Of a DNA stretch of 64,000 bases, positions 1 through 7,806 are shown in pieces (within the stretch, counting starts at the first letter, position 1; each line of letters starts with the position of its first letter). Where the stretch lies: contig CAKQQQ010000002.1 of the NCBI GenBank assembly GCA_934271065.1, positions 1 through 64,000 on the forward strand. Reading direction: 5' to 3'. The position numbers and the translations under genes are program-made. This DNA is from an uncultured Clostridia bacterium. GTDB taxonomy: Bacteria; Bacillota; Clostridia; Christensenellales; Borkfalkiaceae. The notes under the pieces were generated by a model, which had not been told where the DNA came from, made no database searches, and saw nothing but the letters and a program-made list of their open reading frames with translations.

Positions 1-50
1 ACATTTATAAAAAATATCTACTATTCATTGAACTACAAAATAGCCTACTA

Positions 51-1754
51 ATGAATTATTCTTGGGAACAGCGTAAGCTCGGTGATATTGGTAAAGCTCG
101 CTCTGGAGTAGGCTTTCCCGATGCCGACCAAGGCGGGATAACAGGTGTGCCGTTCTTCAAAGTATCCGATATGAACTTAGACGGCAATGAGAATGAAATG
201 ATTGTTGCTAATAACTATGTTACAGCAGAACAGATTGCTGATCATAGGTGGTCGCCTATTACGGAATTGCCAGCAATTTTCTTTGCAAAGGTTGGAGCTG
301 CCGTGATGCTAAATCGCAAGCGTTTATGCCGTTTTCCGTTTCTTTTGGACAACAACACAATGGCATATTCTCTCAATCCAACGAAGTGGGACGCAGACTT
401 TGCAAAGGCTCTGTTTGGAACGGTTGATTTGACTTCCTTGGTTCAAGTCGGAGCGTTACCATCCTACAATGCCGGAGATGTTGAATCAATGGAAATATAT
501 CTGCCGAGCCTTTTTGAGCAAGAGCGGATTGGAGCTTTCTTCAAGCAACTAGACAACCTTATCACCCTTCATCAGTGTGAGTCTTGTAAAAAAGTAGTCG
601 CTGTTCAGAGTGCTTTTGCAAGAAAGAATTTATCGAAATGGGCTGATTCTTGGGAACAGCGTAAGCTCGAAATATTGATAACAGAATATAAGAGAACAGT
701 CGATTCAGGCTGTACTTATCCAGTGCTTAGTTCTTCTAAAACAGAAGGCGTGGTCTTGCAAGAAGAACACTTTGGTAGAAAACAACAGCATGATATTACA
801 GGTTACAATATACTACCGCGAAATTACTGTACATATAGGAACAGAAGCGACGGCGTTGATTTTACGTTCAACGTTAATAATTGCTGTGATATAGGCATTA
901 TTAGTAAGTTTTATCCCGTTTTTTATGGAAACAATAATGATACATTTTTCCTGTCATTACTGTTGAATAATAGCGACGAAGTAGTTCATGAAATAGCATA
1001 TACCTGCACCGGAACTGGGCAAAAGGTTTTATCTTTTCTTGATTTACAGAAGATGTTTATAAAAATTCCAACATATATAGAACAAAGAAAAATTTCCACG
1101 TTATTTAGGAAAATCGACAACCTTATCACCCTTCATCAGTGTAAGGTTTTTTCTAAAAATATCATTTTTAAGAACATAAAAATTGGCGGTTTGGGAACTG
1201 AAAATAATACTTCCTGGGAACAGCGTAAGTTTGAAGACGCCTTTATTGAACGAAGGGAAAAAACGATAACTGAAAATGAAGATACACTCCTTTCATGCGC
1301 AATAAACGGAATGTTTTTGAATTCGGAACTCTTTGGGCATTTTCGAGGGACGACAACCATTGGCTATTTGAAAGTGAAAAAAAACGATTTAATTTTATCT
1401 GCTCAAAACCTTCATCTTGGTAATGCAAATGTCAATTTGCGCTTTGAACACGGCATTATTTCACCTGCATATAAGGTTTATGACCTAAATAATTGTGAAC
1501 CTGAATTTGTTCAGGCGTGGGTAAAAAAGGAAGATACAAAGAATTTCTTTTTGGCTGCGACAACAGAAGGCGCAAGTCAATGTCGAAAAAATATAGAATG
1601 GGATACTCTCGGTAAACATACTATTTGTATGCCGGCTATAAAAGAACAAGCGACAATAGGCTCATTTTTTAAGTGTGTTGACAACCTTATCACCCTTCAT
1701 CAGCGTATAAAAATATTTATTACAGGAGACTATCATGACCAAAAAAACAAATAG
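51..1754 (+). CDS. hsdS: Type I restriction specificity subunit HsdS with three target-recognition segments
   Basis: The specificity subunit of a type I restriction-modification complex tells HsdM and HsdR which DNA sequence to bind. Three successive segments each open with SWEQRKL/SWEQRKF (near residues 4, 201 and 389) and close with a conserved DNLITLHQ helix (near residues 168, 356 and 544). A normal HsdS has two target-recognition domains in about 400 residues; this one has three in 567. The chosen ATG has no ribosome binding site and the frame stays open to the left edge of the window, so the gene may begin upstream and hold further segments. Its 3' end overlaps the recombinase gene by 20 bases. 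It could be an expressed gene or a silent cassette array used for shuffling; HsdM and HsdR are not in the window. Confidence 0.85.
   Translation: MNYSWEQRKLGDIGKARSGVGFPDADQGGITGVPFFKVSDMNLDGNENEMIVANNYVTAEQIADHRWSPITELPAIFFAKVGAAVMLNRKRLCRFPFLLDNNTMAYSLNPTKWDADFAKALFGTVDLTSLVQVGALPSYNAGDVESMEIYLPSLFEQERIGAFFKQLDNLITLHQCESCKKVVAVQSAFARKNLSKWADSWEQRKLEILITEYKRTVDSGCTYPVLSSSKTEGVVLQEEHFGRKQQHDITGYNILPRNYCTYRNRSDGVDFTFNVNNCCDIGIISKFYPVFYGNNNDTFFLSLLLNNSDEVVHEIAYTCTGTGQKVLSFLDLQKMFIKIPTYIEQRKISTLFRKIDNLITLHQCKVFSKNIIFKNIKIGGLGTENNTSWEQRKFEDAFIERREKTITENEDTLLSCAINGMFLNSELFGHFRGTTTIGYLKVKKNDLILSAQNLHLGNANVNLRFEHGIISPAYKVYDLNNCEPEFVQAWVKKEDTKNFFLAATTEGASQCRKNIEWDTLGKHTICMPAIKEQATIGSFFKCVDNLITLHQRIKIFITGDYHDQKNK
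552..575 (+). repeat. Intragenic hsdS direct repeat (copies at 552, 1116 and 1680)
   Basis: A 24-base block encoding DNLITLHQ recurs without change at 552-575, 1116-1139 and 1680-1703. A second block encoding SWEQRK recurs at 58-80, 647-669 (identical over 23 bases) and 1211-1233 (two differences). The two blocks bracket each target-recognition segment, so each segment is a cassette with interchangeable ends. Confidence 0.85.
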
Positions 1755-2670
1755 CACTATTTCTCAGAACGAATTATTTTGGGTTTATTTTGAACGCTGG
1801 ATCAAAGTGTATAAGGACGGAGCAATACGTAAAGTAACGATGGACAAGTATCTTTTAGCATTAAGTTGGCTTAAAAAATTGATTCCAGACTTACTATTAA
1901 GCGGAATGGATCGTATTGCATACCAAAGATTGTTGAATGAATATGCTAAAACGCACGAACGTCAAACAACGATGGATTTTCATCATCAATTAAAGGGTGC
2001 AATTCTCGATGCCGTTGACGAAGGACTTATTCCAAGAGATCCTACAAGAAAAGCAATAATAAAAGGAAAAACCCCACGCGAAAAGAAACCGAAGTATCTT
2101 AGTCAATTTGAACTGCACTCATTGCTACAAAGCCTTGATTTAGGCACTGAACCAAATTGGGATTGGCTAATAATGCTTGTTGCAAAAACAGGAATGCGTT
2201 TTTCAGAAGCGTTAGCCATTACTCCGCGAGATTTTGATTTTTCTCATCAAACACTATCTATCAGTAAGACGTGGGACTATAAAGGGAAAGGCGGCTTTTT
2301 GCCAACTAAAAACAAGTCTTCGGTGAGAAAAATCCAAATTGACTGGCAGACAGTAGTTCAGTTTTCGGAACTTATCAAAGAAAAACCCGACGACGAGCCG
2401 TTATTTATCACTTGTAAGGTGTATAATTCAACTGTCAATGACGTGTTAAAACGTCGTTGCAAACAGGCACATATCCCAACAATTTCAATTCACGGCTTAC
2501 GACATACACATGCGTCATTACTTCTTTTTGCCGGGGTAACAATTGCAAGTGTTGCAAGACGTTTAGGACATTCAAGTATGACTACAACTCAAAAAACTTA
2601 TTTACATATTATTCACGAGTTGGAAAATAAGGATATTGATTTAGTTATGCGCGCAATTTCAAGTTTATAA
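1735..2670 (+). CDS. Tyrosine recombinase (phage integrase family) next to hsdS
   Basis: This is a 311-residue site-specific recombinase of the tyrosine family. An N-terminal SAM-like core-binding domain (about residues 10-110) precedes the catalytic domain, in which the expected residues are visible: Arg155 (TGMRFSEA), Lys192 region, His253 and Arg256 (HGLRHTH), His279 (LGHSS) and the nucleophile Tyr289. A GGAG ribosome binding site stands 7 bases before the ATG. The start lies inside the end of hsdS, so the two genes are translationally coupled. Recombinases placed directly against hsdS genes are known to shuffle target-recognition domains; the intragenic repeats fit that role. It could alternatively be the integrase of a small mobile unit, but no att-like site abuts it. 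Confidence 0.9.
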   Translation: MTKKTNSTISQNELFWVYFERWIKVYKDGAIRKVTMDKYLLALSWLKKLIPDLLLSGMDRIAYQRLLNEYAKTHERQTTMDFHHQLKGAILDAVDEGLIPRDPTRKAIIKGKTPREKKPKYLSQFELHSLLQSLDLGTEPNWDWLIMLVAKTGMRFSEALAITPRDFDFSHQTLSISKTWDYKGKGGFLPTKNKSSVRKIQIDWQTVVQFSELIKEKPDDEPLFITCKVYNSTVNDVLKRRCKQAHIPTISIHGLRHTHASLLLFAGVTIASVARRLGHSSMTTTQKTYLHIIHELENKDIDLVMRAISSL

Positions 2671-2681
2671 TTTTAACCAAA

Positions 2682-2694
2682 CTGATGAAGGGTG
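2682..2694 (-). repeat. Inverted partial copy of the hsdS repeat
   Basis: Thirteen bases here are the exact reverse complement of the last 13 bases of the 24-base hsdS repeat (CACCCTTCATCAG). They lie 11 bases after the recombinase stop codon. This could be a recombination half-site left by cassette exchange, or chance similarity extended by common origin. Confidence 0.55.
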
Positions 2695-2713
2695 TGGTAC
2701 ACCATAATGGTGG

Positions 2714-2745
2714 ACGGTCGTAGATAAAACTACGACCGTTTTATT
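2714..2745 (+). terminator. Rho-independent terminator after the recombinase
   Basis: A perfect 10-bp stem (ACGGTCGTAG / CTACGACCGT) with an ATAAAA loop is followed by TTTATT. It closes the hsdS-recombinase transcript. Confidence 0.85.
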
Positions 2746-2770
2746 AAAAAGCCACTCTTTTGAGTGACTT
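2742..2770 (-). terminator. Rho-independent terminator of the SLOG gene
   Basis: On the minus strand an 8-bp stem (AGTCACTC / GAGTGGCT, one G-T pair) with an AAAA loop is followed by TTTTT. It lies just past the stop codon of the leftward gene at 2776. Confidence 0.8.
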
Positions 2771-2775
2771 TCCGC

Positions 2776-3237
2776 TTAATATAGTTCATAATCGCCTGAA
2801 TATAGGTTCATATAAGGCTTGTTGTGCTTTGCCGCATATAATAAAGCGTTGTATGCTCCGCCGTAGTGAGTGTTGACGTAAGCGAAAACATAATCTGCCT
2901 GCTTAACCATCCATTCGTTACGCTTTGATATTGCAAATCTCAGCGGCGTTTGCTCTAATTCGGGATAAAGTATTTCGTCGTATTCTTTTTCGATATAATC
3001 TTTTCGCTCGTCGAGCCATTTATTCAAATATGGGGTAACGAATATAATTCTGGCGTTGGGATGGCTTAGTTTATACTGTTTCGCACAATTTTTAGCGAGA
3101 GCGTCAAAATTGCCATATCCGCCAAGATAAAAATCAACGTCGTTCCCTTTTGTGATTTTTTCTATCTGTTCTAATAGCCTTTTCTCGTCAATGTCACTGT
3201 ATAATGTCGAAGAATGACCGAAAAACGTAATTACCAC
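2776..3237 (-). CDS. SLOG-fold (LOG/DprA-superfamily, DUF1273-like) protein
   Basis: This 153-residue protein has the layout of small Rossmann-like SLOG proteins: a beta-strand start (ITFFGHSS), a glycine-rich loop (LGGYGNFD), the RNEWMV segment and a second loop GGAYNA near the C-terminus. Members of the superfamily bind nucleotides or nucleotide-derived ligands, and this subgroup is common in mobile elements, where its exact role is unknown. The start is a GTG preceded by GGAGGGG, a strong ribosome binding site, and a good promoter lies just upstream. It is a single-gene transcript with its own terminator, divergent from the Xre regulator. Confidence 0.75.
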   Translation of the reverse strand: MVITFFGHSSTLYSDIDEKRLLEQIEKITKGNDVDFYLGGYGNFDALAKNCAKQYKLSHPNARIIFVTPYLNKWLDERKDYIEKEYDEILYPELEQTPLRFAISKRNEWMVKQADYVFAYVNTHYGGAYNALLYAAKHNKPYMNLYSGDYELY

Positions 3238-3275
3238 GATAACCCCTCCGCAAACTATGGAAGTATACTTACTTA

Positions 3276-3304
3276 ATTATAGCACAATCCCCGACTAAAA
3301 GCAA
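3276..3304 (-). promoter_or_regulatory. Sigma-A promoter of the SLOG gene
   Basis: On the minus strand TTGCTT is followed after 17 bases by TATAAT, about 35 bases upstream of the GTG start at 3237. Confidence 0.75.
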
Positions 3305-3323
3305 TGTTAGGGAAGTATCCATT

Positions 3324-3352
3324 CTTATTAAAAATTTCAAAATGGATATAAT
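3324..3352 (+). promoter_or_regulatory. Probable promoter of the Xre regulator
   Basis: A perfect TATAAT lies at 3347-3352, about 48 bases before the GTG start at 3400. The -35 region (CTTATT, 17-base spacing) is poor, so the promoter may be weak or activated. Confidence 0.5.
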
Positions 3353-3399
3353 ATTTATGAAAGTATTCTTCCGCATGTATTCTTCCGGAGGTGGTAAAA

Positions 3400-3645
3400 G
3401 TGACAGTTAATGACGCTGTGGCAAAAAGAGTAGTAAATCTGCTCACTGAAAAGAATATGACACAGTATCGTCTGGAACAAAACTCCGGCATACAACACGG
3501 TCATATGCAGTGGATAATGAGCGGAAAAAGCAAAACGGTTACATTATCAACCGTAATGATGCTTGCAAATGGTTTTGGAATGACCGTTCTCGAGTTTCTT
3601 GATGACGATATGTTCCTGTATGAAAACCTTGAAGTAGAACAATAA
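3400..3645 (+). CDS. Small Xre-family helix-turn-helix regulator
   Basis: This 81-residue protein is essentially one Cro/C1-type DNA-binding domain. Helix 2 and the recognition helix lie in the stretch MTQYRLEQNSGIQHGHMQWI, and the motif continues with the typical SKTVTLSTVMMLANGF helix pair. The start was set at GTG 3400 because GGAGG at 3387-3391 lies about 8 bases upstream; the earlier in-frame GTG at 3391 overlaps that ribosome binding site. Such solo Xre proteins usually control mobile-element genes, and this one faces away from the SLOG gene across a shared spacer with two promoters. Confidence 0.8.
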   Translation: MTVNDAVAKRVVNLLTEKNMTQYRLEQNSGIQHGHMQWIMSGKSKTVTLSTVMMLANGFGMTVLEFLDDDMFLYENLEVEQ

Positions 3646-3680
3646 AATCGAGTTGGTTAGTATCACTACCCAACTGCACA

Positions 3681-3715
3681 AAAAAAGCCGAGAGTTTTTG
3701 CTCCCGGCTTTTCGT
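3681..3715. terminator. Bidirectional terminator between converging genes
   Basis: A stem of about 10 bp (AAGCCGAGAG / CTCCCGGCTT, with wobble pairs) carries A-runs on one side and T-runs on the other, so it serves both the Xre gene from the left and the leftward gene run ending at 3738. A second small stem at 3651-3676 (AGTTGGTTAG / CTACCCAACT) precedes it. Confidence 0.75.
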
Positions 3716-3737
3716 TTGCTTAAAGTTGCTTGTTGCT

Positions 3738-4052
3738 TTAGTTGTTTGGGATATAGATTTTATCGCCGACTTTGACGGCTTTATAGGTTACGCCACCAAC
3801 GTTTTGTTGAAGATATTCGGGTTTGCCGTCCGCATGAGCGCGTAAGATAAATTTATCGGGTTCTTCTTCGGTCAGCTTGTCGATATTTACGTCGATAAAC
3901 TGTTCGTCGCTCGATACTTCGAGTATTTTAAGTCCGCGTTTAATTAAATCGGCGGAAAATTGCCATACTTTTTCAAACATTCCGTAGGTATCCATAATAA
4001 TGGAAAAGTCGTGATTCGGTTCGTATGCAGTAATTCTGAAGTAATTTGTCAT
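3738..4052 (-). CDS. Hypothetical mobile-element protein, 104 aa
   Basis: I do not recognise a family. The protein is acidic and soluble, with no signal peptide or membrane segment. The C-terminal third (GGVTYKAVKVGDKIYIPN) looks like a small beta-barrel end. AAAGGAG stands 8 bases before the ATG. It is the last gene of the leftward element operon, directly behind the PcfJ-like gene, and ends at a terminator. Confidence 0.7.
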   Translation of the reverse strand: MTNYFRITAYEPNHDFSIIMDTYGMFEKVWQFSADLIKRGLKILEVSSDEQFIDVNIDKLTEEEPDKFILRAHADGKPEYLQQNVGGVTYKAVKVGDKIYIPNN

Positions 4053-4071
4053 AAATGTTTCTCCTTTGCGG

Positions 4072-5388
4072 TTATGCCGCTAATTGTTTAAGTTTTCTGT
4101 TTGCGTAAGGTAGCCATTTCTTGTTGACGAATTCCATTACGCTTTCGTTCGGTTTATTGTTGTGGTAGCCGTAACATTGAAGCACCTTTTTGTTTTTCAA
4201 AGAGTATTCAATCGTTACAAGCGGTTTTTCGGGTTCTTCCTTTGTTCGGATAAAGAATATAAGCGATTCTTCGCGAGCAAACTTTTGGTCGTAACCCATA
4301 CGCCCCACGCAATGATGAAGTAACTCGCCTTCGCGCGTTAAATCTGACGGTTTTTGTGCGATAATCGCTATATAGACCGACTTCTTGTCATATTCAAGCC
4401 CTAAATACTTGCTTGCTACGGCGGCAAATTTGTCGTAAAACTCTTTGCGGTCCTGCTCGTCTTTCAATGCTTTTGCGGAGCGATATTCGTCAATTCGTAT
4501 ATCGTGCCAACGTTTGAAATCGTGGGGATAGCGGTTCTTTTCTTCGTCCATATCCAAGCCGAGATATTGGCAAGCGTCGAGATAATCTCTATATGAATAA
4601 AAATTTGTGTTTTGCCTTTCAATATAGTCCAAAAACTTGCCGACCTCGTTTTTCACAAGTGCTTTTACATTATCCATTTGGTCGGCGTGATCGAATTTTA
4701 TCTTACGTTTAGCAAAATTGTTGATTTCGTATATGGGCTTGCCGGTTTTATACGCCTTTATGATAGAAGAAACGTAGTAGTCGGATAGAACGATATCTTG
4801 TCTGTTTTTAGCAAGCCATTTGCGGAATTTTTTGTCCTTACCGCAAAGCCGTAAAATCTGCGTTGACATTGCGATATTATGCAATCCGAGTTTTGTAAGA
4901 TATTCGATTTGCGGATACTGTTCGTAAAGCCGTAAATATTTGAAAACGTGTATGCCAGTATATCTGTCAACTGCGCTGTATTTGTATTCGGGAAAATGCT
5001 GCAAGATATAATCGCGGTTGACTATCGGGGCGTAGGGATCAAACGAATCGTCAGATGCCCAGCCCCAGTCGTTGCTTTCATACCAGTCGGGATATTTGGA
5101 AAGACCTTGTTCGTGCCAACCGACAGAATAACCGGCGATAAAAGTAAACTTAATATCTTTGCCGAAACATCTGTCGGAATGGACGTCGTGAACGACAACC
5201 GGCTTACAATACCATTGTTTTTTATATTCTCGAACGGCTACCGTAACTTTGACGAGTTCGCCGTCGTTTTTAGTAAGGTAAGCATAAAAGCGAGTTCTAC
5301 CGAACGGCGCGGTTTTCAATTTATCATCGTAAAGTTTAATCTTTTTCTGTATGTATTTCGGAACAGGTTTTATCTTTTCGATTTTCAT
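4072..5388 (-). CDS. PcfJ-like protein of conjugative elements
   Basis: This 438-residue protein matches the PcfJ-like family in its C-terminal signature: LHHCVG at residues 357-362, then a short spacer, a FFIRT strand, LVTIEY, and QCYGYHN near the end. PcfJ was first described on the enterococcal conjugative plasmid pCF10, next to the transfer genes, and its biochemical role is unclear. GAGGTGAG lies 5-6 bases before the ATG. It follows the PcfK-like gene by one base, the same pairing as in pCF10-type elements, which supports the reading of this region as an integrative conjugative or mobilisable element. Confidence 0.8.
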   Translation of the reverse strand: MKIEKIKPVPKYIQKKIKLYDDKLKTAPFGRTRFYAYLTKNDGELVKVTVAVREYKKQWYCKPVVVHDVHSDRCFGKDIKFTFIAGYSVGWHEQGLSKYPDWYESNDWGWASDDSFDPYAPIVNRDYILQHFPEYKYSAVDRYTGIHVFKYLRLYEQYPQIEYLTKLGLHNIAMSTQILRLCGKDKKFRKWLAKNRQDIVLSDYYVSSIIKAYKTGKPIYEINNFAKRKIKFDHADQMDNVKALVKNEVGKFLDYIERQNTNFYSYRDYLDACQYLGLDMDEEKNRYPHDFKRWHDIRIDEYRSAKALKDEQDRKEFYDKFAAVASKYLGLEYDKKSVYIAIIAQKPSDLTREGELLHHCVGRMGYDQKFAREESLIFFIRTKEEPEKPLVTIEYSLKNKKVLQCYGYHNNKPNESVMEFVNKKWLPYANRKLKQLAA

Positions 5389-5389
5389 T

Positions 5390-6400
5390 TTATCTCACCT
5401 CAACTTTGTTGCCGAACAGGGCGAAAACTTCTTTCGGTATGGTTTGATTTATAGACGGTTCGGGTTCGTCAATGCCTTGCGGTTCGTATATATCACCGTC
5501 AAATTCACGCATTTCTTCTTCGGATAATATTTCGCCAGTATCTTCGTCTATAAGTCGATTAACGAAAGGTTTTATACGTTCAATGAATTGTTTATCGACG
5601 TCGTTTTCGATGATATATAAGTCGTGATTTCTGACTATCTTGGCAAAGTAATTTTCAGCGGCGTGATACGGGAAACCAACCATCGGAATACGGTCTTTCA
5701 AGCCTACGTCACGGCTTGTAATCGTAAGGCTTAACTCATTGCCGAGAGTTACCGCATTGTCGCCGAAAACCTCGTAAAAATCGCCCAAACGATACGCTAC
5801 GATTGCGGTCTTGTATTCTGCCTGATACGACATATATTTCTGATACATATCATTACCTTTGTTTTCTTCAACGACAGGCTTTGTCGGCGTTTTTACAGAC
5901 GTTATTTCTTTTTTGGTATCGTCCGTCATTTCTGCGCTTTCGACAGTTAAACAGTCGTTTGTGGGTGCTTTAACATCGTTTTCGTCGAATTTGTCAAACA
6001 AGGAGAATTGCAGGCTTTGTTGCTTTTGCGGTTGCGATTTAACCGTTACAGGCTTTGTATTTACGCTCTTTTTCGGGGCAGGTTTATATTCCGCGCCGTC
6101 AATCGTATAAAGCGTTCCTTCGATCGACTCTTCCTCAAAATAATGGATTGCCCAACCGTAAACGGTAGCGTCGTCAATGCAAGCGGAATTAGCGCCTTTT
6201 TCGGCAAGTTTTCTCGCCTCATCGCAAGCGTATTTCATAAAGCCCGAAAGCGTCTTTTTGTTAAGCAAAGGATTACCGTCTTTCTCAAACGGCGTGCCGT
6301 TATTTATCTTGTCTGCAAGGGTTTCGCTCGCGTTGTTTTGCAAGTAATTGAGTATCAATTCTTCTTGCTTGTTTTGCGGTGTAAGATTTAACTTAATCAT
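5390..6400 (-). CDS. PcfK-like protein fused to a MutS domain I-like module
   Basis: This is a two-part protein of 336 residues. Residues 1 to about 105 resemble PcfK (asparagine-rich start, ETLADKINNG, GFMKYACDEA, ATVYGWAIHYFEE). A low-complexity linker follows (about 105-182). Residues 185-270 look like the N-terminal mismatch-recognition domain of MutS: YRLGDFYEVFGDNA, then SLTITSRD and IPMVGFPYHA. The Phe-X-Glu pair that MutS inserts at a mismatch is kept (Phe208, Glu210). No MutS core, clamp or ATPase is present. The ATG at 6400 was chosen because GGAG lies 10 bases upstream; the GTG at 6409 is too close to it. It overlaps the upstream gene by 8 bases. Confidence 0.8.
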   Translation of the reverse strand: MIKLNLTPQNKQEELILNYLQNNASETLADKINNGTPFEKDGNPLLNKKTLSGFMKYACDEARKLAEKGANSACIDDATVYGWAIHYFEEESIEGTLYTIDGAEYKPAPKKSVNTKPVTVKSQPQKQQSLQFSLFDKFDENDVKAPTNDCLTVESAEMTDDTKKEITSVKTPTKPVVEENKGNDMYQKYMSYQAEYKTAIVAYRLGDFYEVFGDNAVTLGNELSLTITSRDVGLKDRIPMVGFPYHAAENYFAKIVRNHDLYIIENDVDKQFIERIKPFVNRLIDEDTGEILSEEEMREFDGDIYEPQGIDEPEPSINQTIPKEVFALFGNKVEVR

Positions 6401-6605
6401 CGTTTTCACACTCCTTTTCGAGTATTTTCAAAATGTCTTTTTCTTCGTATCCGACCGAGCAAAGCCAGATAATCGTCGCAAGCACTTCAAGGCTCGCACC
6501 TTGTCTGTTTTTCTCAAATAGTTTTTCGTATTGTGTGCAATCGCCGCTTGTAAACCATTGATATTTGTTGCAAAGGCGATATAACTTTTCTGTTGAAATT
6601 TTCAT
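6393..6605 (-). CDS. Small hypothetical element protein, 70 aa
   Basis: I do not recognise a named family. The protein is helical and charged (KLYRLCNKYQWFTSGDCTQY, then a C-terminal KILEKECEND tail). AAAGGAG precedes the ATG by about 8 bases. It overlaps the PcfK-MutS gene by 8 bases, so the two are probably translated in step. Confidence 0.7.
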   Translation of the reverse strand: MKISTEKLYRLCNKYQWFTSGDCTQYEKLFEKNRQGASLEVLATIIWLCSVGYEEKDILKILEKECENDD

Positions 6606-6629
6606 TTTTTATGCTCCTTTGATTTTTTA

Positions 6630-6665
6630 ATAAAAGAGAGATTGTCTTAAAATGGACAACCTCTC
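6630..6665 (-). terminator. Intra-operon terminator overlapping a stop codon
   Basis: On the minus strand GAGAGGTTGTC pairs with GACAATCTCTC (11 bp, one wobble) around an 8-base loop, followed by TTTTATT. The stop codon of the upstream gene (6647) lies in the loop. It splits the leftward gene run into an upstream block (9433-6647) and a downstream block (6605-3738). Confidence 0.8.
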
Positions 6666-6883
6666 CAAAGTTTTTTATATTCGAGATATGTTTTTATCGG
6701 GATTACAACCCATACGGCATTGGTTATAGGCTTTCGGGTTTTTCTGTCCGGCGGTGAATGAGTTTCATACCACCTTACTTCCCAGAAAGCCATATCGCGA
6801 GAATTTGTTACAAGATAGATTTTCAGTTTTCGTTTGCCTTTTTGTTGATAACAAACTTTATAGCCGTATTCGTTTTTCGTCAT
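6647..6883 (-). CDS. Hypothetical protein, 78 aa
   Basis: The family is not recognised. The protein is basic and rich in Tyr, Lys and Trp (YGYKVCYQQKGKRKLKIYLV, AFWEVRWYETH). The ATG at 6883 overlaps the TGA of the preceding gene as ATGA, which fixes the start; a longer version from 6934 would lie wholly within that gene. Its stop codon falls in the loop of a terminator. Confidence 0.65.
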   Translation of the reverse strand: MTKNEYGYKVCYQQKGKRKLKIYLVTNSRDMAFWEVRWYETHSPPDRKTRKPITNAVWVVIPIKTYLEYKKLWRGCPF

Positions 6884-7419
6884 AAGCCGTAAACCCTTTG
6901 AGCGATTCTCGGCAATGCCGAAAAGAAATTGCAATTCATAATCGTTGAATGCAGTTTCCTGTCGTGAGCAAAATAGTTTCTGTCGGCGTATTCATAGCCT
7001 TGCCTTGTCAGCCGTTTTAATTCGTAATGATCGCTGCCGTCGTGGTGATAACCTTCGATAATCAGATGCCCGTTTCGGTCTATCACCTTTATATTGTCAA
7101 GGTGTTGAATCATAGATTGAAAATCTCGGTAGCAAGTGATGAATGTTCCGCCGTCGAAATTGCCGTTCCATCTTTCGCAAGTTCCCGTCATAAGGTAATA
7201 ACGTGTTTTGAAACTGTTTTCGAGAGCGTCTTTCAAATCTCTCCACGTTTCTTGGTTCTGAAAGTCAATTTCTTTGTAGACTGTTTCGTCGGGGATGTTT
7301 TCTTTGCAAGCCCAACCGTTTTCGTCTGCGTAGACTTCAAAGAGAAAATCCCTTGTTTCGTCGAACTTTTTGTAATTTTCGGTATCGTCGTAAAGCACGA
7401 TTTCTTTTGTCTTTTTCAT
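6880..7419 (-). CDS. Hypothetical element protein, 179 aa
   Basis: I do not recognise the fold. It is a soluble, acidic protein with a conserved-looking core (YYLMTGTCERWNGNFDGG, HLDNIKVIDRNGHLIIEGYH, HYELKRLTRQGY). GGAG precedes the ATG. It is part of a tight leftward run in which neighbours overlap or nearly touch. Confidence 0.7.
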   Translation of the reverse strand: MKKTKEIVLYDDTENYKKFDETRDFLFEVYADENGWACKENIPDETVYKEIDFQNQETWRDLKDALENSFKTRYYLMTGTCERWNGNFDGGTFITCYRDFQSMIQHLDNIKVIDRNGHLIIEGYHHDGSDHYELKRLTRQGYEYADRNYFAHDRKLHSTIMNCNFFSALPRIAQRVYGL

Positions 7420-7430
7420 CTGTGTTCTCC

Positions 7431-7607
7431 TTAGAAAAGTTTTGAGATAACGATTTTCTTATATTGCAAGCCGTTATCCCGTCTGAATTTGCTTACAGCC
7501 TGTTTTAACGTATAAAACATATAAGATTGCGAAACGTGAGTTTCTTCGTCGTAATAGTCAAATACGAGCGTTCCGAAGTGGTTGTAATGGTAGAATATAT
7601 ATCTCAT
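7431..7607 (-). CDS. Small hypothetical protein, 58 aa
   Basis: A short reading frame fits exactly between its neighbours. The ATG at 7607 overlaps the TGA of the upstream gene as ATGA, GGAGAG stands about 7 bases ahead, and the stop is followed directly by the GGAG of the next gene. The product begins MRYIFYHYNHFGTLVFDYYD and ends KKIVISKLF; it is Tyr- and Phe-rich and soluble, of unknown function. The coupling on both sides is the main evidence that it is real. Confidence 0.65.
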   Translation of the reverse strand: MRYIFYHYNHFGTLVFDYYDEETHVSQSYMFYTLKQAVSKFRRDNGLQYKKIVISKLF

Positions 7608-7792
7608 TCTTCAACTCTCCTGTAAACGTCATCTGCATAAAACTGACATACAAACCAATTAAAAAGGGCGTGACATTTCACACCCTTATAATCGACTATG
7701 TAATCATTGTTTTCGACTTCTTCCAAGACGGTTATTTCCGCCATTTCGCCGTTAAGCGAGTGGATATGTGCCATTGCTTTGTATTCTTTCAT
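7604..7792 (-). CDS. Small hypothetical protein, 62 aa
   Basis: The family is unknown. It begins MKEYKAMAHIHSLNGEMAEI and ends in DDVYRRVEE. AAAGGAG stands 9 bases upstream of the ATG. It overlaps the next gene by 4 bases (ATGA). Confidence 0.65.
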   Translation of the reverse strand: MKEYKAMAHIHSLNGEMAEITVLEEVENNDYIVDYKGVKCHALFNWFVCQFYADDVYRRVEE

Positions 7793-7806
7793 TGCTATAA
7801 TCTCCT

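Noticed and set aside
3273..3491. Leftward frame overlapping the Xre regulator
   Set aside because: It overlaps the promoter region and the start of a well-supported HTH gene and has no ribosome binding site.
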